Shown here: in pieces, positions 57,534 to 64,000 of the stretch
How the letters are laid out: each line of letters opens with the position of its first letter
Numbering within the stretch: the stretch's first letter is position 1
Assembly: GCA_020726505.1 (NCBI GenBank)
Contig: JAHLEZ010000008.1
Span: forward strand, 744,001-808,000
Length of the DNA: 64,000 nucleotides
Direction of reading: 5' to 3'
Origin: Leptodontidium sp. MPI-SDFR-AT-0119
Taxonomy: Eukaryota; Ascomycota; Leotiomycetes; Helotiales; Leptodontidiaceae
Position numbers and translations under genes: made by a program
Notes under the pieces: generated by a model
What the model saw: only the letters and a program-made list of their open reading frames with translations
What the model was told of the DNA's origin: nothing
Databases searched by the model: none

Positions 57534-59684
57534 GTTGATATTCGCGTAATGACGCGTGGGTTTGTTGACTTTGGGGAGTGAAGCGTGGAATTGAAGCTTT
57601 TGATGGTTGGTGGAGTTGAGCTTCGAGCTGGTGTGGAGACGAAACGGATGTGGCGTTTCATGCCAAGCCTTTTGATGGACTCGGCAATTACCCCTGATTC
57701 CCCTGATTTACCCCTGACTTGACGTTCTCGTTGGCTTCAAAACATTAGCTGAAAGTTCGTATTTTCTTTTGAGTGAAACAGGATATCGAAACCAGCTGAA
57801 GAATTCAGTGGATCAATTAGAGGTGCATTTCAAGCTTGCATTAGTAATGGCTTGAAGCTGCTTCAGGTTTGTTGACACTACTGCCGAAGACCATCTGTAT
57901 TGGAGCTGTTGGCATCAACAAAAATAGACTCTACTTGGGTGTGGACTGGGATAAAGCAGGAAGTCAACTTTTCGGGTGCTCCGAACCTTCCAACACAGAT
58001 TTGTTATTGCCTACGAGGTTGGTTGGGACAATCTCGCCTTCTCGCTCTCGTTGATCGTTTCATACGTGGCCAACGCTTGATTATCCTCGAGCTCATCATT
58101 TCCAATCCATATCGGGCATTTTAAAAGGCGATAGTAAGTCTATAACGACTTATCAAATTTCTCTATCTAGGACCTAGAAGCTGGAAGCTGGGTAGATTAG
58201 GATAGATGGAGAGAGACTGTGCACCTTGGAATAGTTTTCTGTCTTGATCTTTGACAGCGGTGAATACATTGACAATAGCCTACGAAACGAAAATGAGTCT
58301 GGAAGATCTTTACTTGAGATAAAACATCATATTAGCGAGATGTGAGAAGCTCCCCCTTAATGAAATAACCTCTCATCTCCGACGTCACTCTAATAGCTGC
58401 ACGAAAACAGCGGCAGAGTCAAACGGACCAAAACGCCCTTGCCATGTCTTGAGAACATTGATTCATTCCGTTGCTAGATAGACAGTACCGCGACGACTCA
58501 TGGTTTTATAATACTCAACTGACTGTTTAATTTGAGTCAGAGGATGAATCCAAATTCACGCCAGAGTCCAGACAAGATGCATCAAGAAGTGTTCAGATGG
58601 TGAATTCAGTACCCCGCCCTCTCAGCAAATCCACTCAACCAACCTGACTAAAAAGAAACCAAGTCCATGTCTCTCTTCTTGTGAAATAAAACGACAGTAC
58701 TCATGGGGAAAATTTAAGAAGATCCATCGCCTCGCTAAATTATTGATTATACCTGGATATGGAAGGAGCTATGGGCACAAAATAACGATCAAAGCTCTCA
58801 GAGATCAAATACGTCGGTCACATTTACCACCAATGGGAAGATGAGAAGGCTGGGCTAGGTTAACGTGCTCAAATCCGCAGCCGATAATCTCGGAGTCCGG
58901 GTGATGAAGAGACTGCAAGGCGATCACGAGGAATGAGAAATGTAAAATACTTGTCGGACGAAGATGAATTTTCACCTCCCAGGCATTATTAGAGGTTCGC
59001 CAAGTGGATTCAACCTCAAATAAACTAAAATCTCAATGCTGGGAATCATTTGCGTAGACATATGTAGGATCTCATGTAGCTCAGGAAGAGAAGCAAAGTA
59101 CTGCAAATGACAACAAACATTGGATTGGCGATTCTTCCAGAGTTGGCAATCAAATCTCTAGTCCTAAACCCCCGCGCGGCGGGCATTGTCTTCGTTGGAA
59201 GCGTTTCGTGGCAATTGATGAGATCTTACAAAAAAAAAAAAAAAAAGAAGGAGAGGGGAACTGGGATTTTCAGACTCTTTAATACGAATGGTATATTTAG
59301 TTCAAGGAATCAAAACCTTATAAACGTCGTACGTGGCTCAATGGGCTCAATGGTTGAACTTAGAGAGGATGGCGTATCCTGCTGCATGGGCTATTCATTA
59401 TAGCAGGATGCGCTACCGAAATAGGCATAAAATAAGGGACAGACTATGTTAGAGGCATGAGATTTAAGAGGTGAATACTTCATGTTGAGAGTTGACTTAT
59501 TAATATTCCCAATCGATAGCTTCTCGGACTCGTCATTACGAATTAACATACGCTCTTTAGAAGTGAATACACACACTCTCAGCTTTTTCCAACCTTTCAA
59601 CCCACCTTCTCGAAACGCCAGAATATTAAAACGAGTGTAAGAATATAACGCCCTCCATCTCCCCCACCCATCTCCAGCACGACC
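57534..59684. other. Intergenic region, nothing recognised
   Basis: Holds the promoter of the EBP-like gene on the left. An A18 tract lies near 59229-59247. Short frames (57869-58124, 59107-59403) show no family resemblance; the latter runs through the poly-A. Confidence 0.45.
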
Positions 59685-61560
59685 TCAATAATTCCCCCGA
59701 CTCTTAATCCTAATCTCCGCAGCCCCAACATCATACACCACCAGATTACTCCTCATAAACGTCGCACCCAACGTATACGGCTGATAACCCTGCCCATTAT
59801 TCACACCGCTCACACAGCCGCCGCCGTTCGGGAACTCAGGCATGATCAAATCCCTCTTATCCCACGGGAGGATGACGCCGCCGATCTTGACTGCGAGTTG
59901 AGGCACGACGGCATCGCAGGGGACGGAGTAGCCGTAGATGGTGTCGTTCCAGATTGCGGGTGGGTTGAAGAGAGAGGCAATTTGATCGGCTGTGGATGGG
60001 GGGAGCCAGCTTTGTGTCACGAGGGAGTCGATGTAGACTTGGAATGGGAGTTTTGAAGGTGAGGGTGGAAGGGAGGAGGGGGTGGGGATAGTGGTGTTCA
60101 GGGGTTGCCAGATGGGTGGGAGGTTGGGAGGTGTGAGGGTGTAGAGGAGGGCGTCGGGGGTTGTGATGTAATTCTCTAGTACGATGTTAGAATAGATTTG
60201 CTCTCTACAAGATATCAATGAATTGGAGAGAGTATAGAAAGTCTCCACAGATGAAAGGGGGATGGAGGTGAAGACCTACGTAATTGTGGGTACGGCAGAC
60301 TCCCATTGATATAATAACTGTCCCCGACAGGAAACTCGATGTCAGTCTTCGCCCACTTCCCGGTTGTAGAGACAGGAGCGAGGCCGCCGAGTGCGAGATA
60401 TCCTTCTGGAGCGCTGTTGGGCGGGATGGAGGGCCGATTTATAGCAAGGCTAAAGACTGGGGGGATCTTGTATTGTGTGTACATGGTTGTGAAGATGGGG
60501 TTGTATGGTACTGAGGGTGTAGGAGAGGAGTTAGTAGGAATAGGGGTAGTGGAGTGAGGTTTCCACTGTGTCTGAGAGGATTTGAGATGGAAAGAGGAGT
60601 ACGTACGTTGGTTCTCAGGTGTATCTGCTGAGTAATTGGTACCTTTGAAAGCGAATGTACTTTTCGATAGGTTAGCAAGCGGATTTAATAGTGAGAAGGG
60701 GGAGAGTGGACGAGAAGAGAGGAGCGCCATCATACATTGATGGATAAGAGAGACCCAGTATCCCGCTCGAGATATCGTCGCCTATCCAGCCAGCTTCGCT
60801 AGCAAGAGCAATTTGCTGCTTGACCCTAAACCACACAGGACGTATATCAGCAACCAATATCCAAACAAGAATGTAAGAAACGACTACAGGTAAAGCAGAC
60901 AGGTGAAAGGGAAGGAATTCACAGAAAATAGCACTCACGTAATACCCGCCAACGTAACCCTCGCCATCCCATAACTCCCCCTAAGGAAAGCACCATCGCC
61001 ATAGAAGATATTGAAATTGACATTATTGATGGGCTCCAGCTCCCTCCTAGGATCATACAGCGGGCCGAACGCACAGTCGGCTTGTGGAACGATACCGGAT
61101 TCATCGAAGCATTTGAAGCCCTTGGTTGCGATCCAGGTGTCTGACGAGCCGGTGTCGACGAGGAGTTTGTACGTCTTGCCGCCGACTTGGATGGGTGTGA
61201 ACCATGCTTGTCCCTGATTGGATTGGGTTTGTTACTCTTGATTGGCCCTGGGTTTGAGATGGAGGAGAGGGGGAAGGGAGAGTGTGGGATGCTTACGAGT
61301 TGTACTGAAGTCGTGGGTGATGAACCGTATCGTCCTCTGTGGCGGGCGTTCAAAAAGGCATTCAAGTGGGTGTTTTTCCTGCTCATTTCGCGGGAAATTG
61401 CGACCCAGCTTGAGACATTGACGTCTGGACTTGGGCTTTGGAAGGCTCTGAGCTTTAATTGCGAGGGCACGACATCTCGTTCGATGACATGTCCAGCGGC
61501 AGAAGCGATAGAGGAGAAAGTGAGGACGGCGAGGACGAGAGGTAAGAGTGGGTTGTGCAT
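59685..61560 (-). CDS. Secreted pepsin-like aspartic protease (family A1) with altered second active site
   Basis: Predicted 467 residues, six exons (61560-61297, 61213-60939, 60825-60736, 60659-60607, 60510-60280, 60175-59685; introns 83, 113, 76, about 96 and 104 nt). Signal peptide MHNPLLPLVLAVLTFSSIAS, then a short propeptide. The first catalytic motif is normal: YKLLVDTGSSDTW. The flap region has FNIFYGDGAFLRGSYG; SSGILGLSYPS and EGYLALGGLAPV are typical A1 turns. In the second lobe, where D-S/T-G-T is expected, the sequence is QVYIDSLVTQSWLP: the Asp is kept but the Gly is Leu. Later VPCDAVVPQLAVKIGG, PNGGGCVSG and the ending YTLGATFMRSNLVVYD match A1 C-terminal lobes. No GPI-type tail. 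Probably extracellular or vacuolar; activity uncertain because of the motif change. Confidence 0.9.
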
Positions 61561-62572
61561 CTTGACTTTTGAATGTTCAGATGCTTGTGAACTGGCTGGC
61601 AATGTCTCAGATGCTGTGCAATAGAACGACTGTGGAAGAAATCTAGAAGACTTGGGAGAAGAGTTGAGGCGTCTCGAAAGTGACAAGTCAAGCTACTTAT
61701 CCTTCTTCGGGGCTTCCAGAAGCACTCTTCGTTCTTTCTTTCTTCTTCCAAATCAAATCTCCCTGTCGATTCCCTGAGAGAATCGATAAATTGGCTGAAC
61801 AAGGGTGCGGCTCTGCAGAGAACAATATGAAGGAAGAGAACAATATCAAGCTTTTGCAGGGAACAGGAGGTTTTATGTCACGGTTATGCGGGAGGGGCGT
61901 GGCGGGATGGCAGGGGATGGATTGGGTGCTTGACAGAGATGGGATGGAATTTTGTTGGAATGTGAACATGTATGACATGATATGAGGAGGAGATTGGGCA
62001 GTGCGGGTGCGGCTTGTGAGGGGTCTCGGGTGTGGGATGCAAGGGGTGAGTGGTGTTGTGGAAGGGTGAGTGAGCACTTGACTCAGTAAGCGAGAAGAAA
62101 CAGAACGGCTGCGTGCATGAGAGGAGATGGGATGGAATGAACTTGGGAATTGTATTGAAACTAACTTGCTGTATTGTGATGTTTGTGAAAGTAGGCAAGC
62201 AGACGTGGACTGATTGAGGGGCGGAATGATGTCTTTGATGCTTAAGTGGCTGGTTCCAATCGACTAATGTTTCCGACTTGGCGACCAGCATATGAGTATA
62301 ATACATTTTGTTACAAGTTGAAATTGCAGTCATCTCTCTGACTGTATTGTGCCGAACCGAGGACCAAAAGGACCAAATCGTGGAAGGTCAAAGTTATTGA
62401 CACCACATGCTACACAGCCGGGCCGTCGCGTGGCACTGGTGATTGAAAGACCTCAACATGCCTTCTCAAAGCCTGTCATCGGGATCGAAGTATCCAGGAA
62501 AATAGGCCATCAAGGCTCCAAGACCTCTTCTCACACATATCAGCATTCCCGTAGTTCACGAACCAGCGAGTC
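61561..62572. other. Intergenic region, nothing recognised
   Basis: Promoter of the aspartic protease gene on the left and 3' flank of the HemK-type gene on the right. Open frames at 61697-62333 overlap in several frames and lack resemblance. Confidence 0.45.
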
Positions 62573-63936
62573 TCAGACCCACGAAGACCGGCCAAACCCC
62601 CCAGGCTCTTGTCTCGCTGTCCTCCTCGGCTGCCCCCTAAGCCTCTCATACTCCCCTTTGCTCAACCGTACCCTCTTTCGCGCTTTTCTGGCTGTAGTCG
62701 CCTCTCTTCCCCGAGATCGCGCAAGCTCCTTAGAAACCTGGACCACATCCGGCTCATCCAGGCGCTCAACCACCCTCCTGTTAAGCTTGACCCGGTGTGC
62801 CGGATGTTTGTCCGTCTCCTCGCGAAATAGAACAACAGTTCTGATCTTTCCCCTTCCTCGAATGCGAATCTCCCTTCCAGCCATCACCCTCACCTCCTCA
62901 GCCCCATGATGACCTGGATCATCGCGCCAGATCTCAACACGATTTGTGACTCGTGGTGCGCGATGGTATGAAGTATAATTCATTTCGAATGCCAGTTCTG
63001 CGACCCGGATCGCCTGTGCCGCATCGCCTACTTCCATGACTAGGACTTGTGAGAGGTGGATCTGATGCAATCTGATAAGACGCCTGTAGAAAACATCTTG
63101 GTCCTTGTGACCCGGCACCAGCGCTAGTTTCGGCTCGTAATTCCTCACCGAGCGCGTCGTTTGCTTGTTGAATTCATCGCGGGAGATGTATGGCGGGTTG
63201 GAGATAATGATGTCGAATTGTCCTATGTTGTTTGGGAATTTTTCAAAGATATCCGCGATGCCGAACTGGACTTGTGGCGGGTGGGATGGTGTGTCTTCGA
63301 TGGCTGATTGGGGGATATGTCCAGCTTTGACATTGAGTGCTAGATTCTCTTTGGCGAGTGAGACGGCTTGTTTTGAGATATCCAGGCCGAAGATTTGGAG
63401 TTTGGGGAATTTGGTCGAGAGGAGCGAGTAGAGGAGTAAGGAGATACAACCGCTTCCTGAGCACAAATCCAGTATTCGAAGGCTTTGACTTAGCTCTTTG
63501 AATCGTCGCTTATCGGGATTGCTTTTTGAGACTTTTGATATGAGCTTGTGTGAGTTTGCGAGGTGGGCGAGGTAGGTGGTGTATGATTCTGTCTCCGGCC
63601 TGCTTCATGTCAGAGAAGTCACGTGAGGGCGGGTAGAAGAAAAGACACGAACCTTGGTATCAAAACACCTGGCCGACATTTGATATCCAGTTCTCCAAAG
63701 GGTTGTGAGCCGAGGATGTATTGTAAAGGTTCACCTCTTGACCGCCGTTGACATAGCCTCAGGAGCCTTTGGCGATTCTCGTCGGGAGATGTTGATTTGA
63801 AGCTTTGGACGTGTTCTCTTAGCCAGCGCAACTCATTGCTTGCTGATTCGAGGGTTCTGGCGCCACGAAGGACGAGTGGAAGGAGCTCGGATTTATTGTA
63901 GGCTTGTAATAGGAGGGAGGTTGAAAGTCGAGGCAT
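62573..63936 (-). CDS. HemK-type N5-glutamine methyltransferase (mitochondrial release factor, MTQ1-like)
   Basis: Methylates the glutamine of the GGQ motif in a peptide release factor using S-adenosylmethionine; the mitochondrial factor is the likely target by family. Predicted 436 residues, two exons (63936-63653, 63599-62573; 53-nt intron; join reads LIPRPETESYTTYL). An N-terminal helical domain (residues about 1-75) with RRSRGEPLQYILGSQPFG leads into the methyltransferase fold: ILDLCSGSGCISLLLYSLL (SAM motif I), FGLDISKQAVSLAKEN (motif II), and the signature DIIISNPPYISRDEF (NPPY). The last about 110 residues are an Arg/Lys-rich extension (VRVMAGREIRIRGRGKIRTV, then ATTARKARKRVRLSK) longer than bacterial HemK/PrmC. 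The start lies close to the window's right edge and looks complete. Confidence 0.94.
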
Positions 63937-64000
63937 TTGAAAATTGAGTGGTCACGGGATAGGGGGAACCTTTTTGGGAAAGAGCCGTGCCTGGGCGAAG

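Noticed and set aside
59229..59247. Poly-A tract considered as the tail of a retroposon
   Set aside because: No target duplication or element body was found next to it; similar A-runs occur near 23838.
1..64000. CRISPR arrays, bacterial operons, viral genes or toxin genes
   Set aside because: None seen. The spliced eukaryotic gene structure and lack of regularly spaced short repeats argue against CRISPR, and no frame resembles viral or toxin proteins.

Overview
The window reads as nuclear DNA of a filamentous ascomycete (Pezizomycotina). Genes are split by short GT-AG introns, mostly 44-110 nt. There is a Zn2Cys6 transcription factor of the cutinase-regulator (CTF1/Far) type, several small secreted proteins, a DUF4360 protein, and a DNA transposon full of TAG/TAA stops as expected after repeat-induced point mutation (RIP). 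A member of the Leotiomycetes is my inference from overall gene style; nothing in the window proves it.

Layout. 0.6-3.4 kb: CTF1-type regulator (minus), followed by over 4 kb without a convincing gene. 7.8-9.1 kb: zinc alcohol dehydrogenase of the cinnamyl-alcohol-dehydrogenase type. 10.9-11.9 kb: four-helix MARVEL-like membrane protein. 12.5-14.6 kb: an island with a sharp AT-rich/GC-rich edge, a membrane-anchored degenerate Hsp70-like protein and a decayed membrane-protein fragment. 14.8-17.1 kb: a DUF4360 secreted protein and a second small secreted protein. 17.9-23.5 kb: mitochondrial leucyl-tRNA synthetase and a divergent LAT-type amino acid permease. 23.9 kb: tRNA-Ile(AAU). 24.6-28.3 kb: a secreted protein of about 1029 residues built from nine Trp/Tyr-rich repeats, a second repeat block and a Cys-rich PAN-like end; this is the most striking gene here. 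29.5-32.3 kb: a complete but dead hAT element with an exact 8-bp target duplication. 32.8-33.6 kb: a secreted Thr/Glu/Pro-repeat protein. 35.2-36.8 kb: a multi-pass membrane protein of unknown family. 38.2-39.7 kb: a disordered protein of unknown function. 40.4-45.9 kb: a large multi-exon locus ending in a CorA-like membrane domain without the GMN motif. 48.9-51.2 kb: a seven-helix receptor-like protein with a long tail. 56.7-57.5 kb: an EBP/EXPERA-type sterol-isomerase-like protein. 59.7-61.6 kb: a secreted pepsin-like aspartic protease with a changed second active-site motif. 62.6-63.9 kb: HemK-type glutamine methyltransferase for mitochondrial release factor.

How the genes relate. There is no obvious biosynthetic cluster. 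The leucyl-tRNA synthetase and the HemK-type methyltransferase both serve mitochondrial translation. At least five products are probably secreted (DUF4360, the small secreted protein, the repeat/PAN protein, the Thr/Glu-repeat protein, the aspartic protease), suggesting a surface- or host-facing lifestyle. Intron borders were placed by eye so as to keep frame and family similarity; starts and splice sites are predictions.
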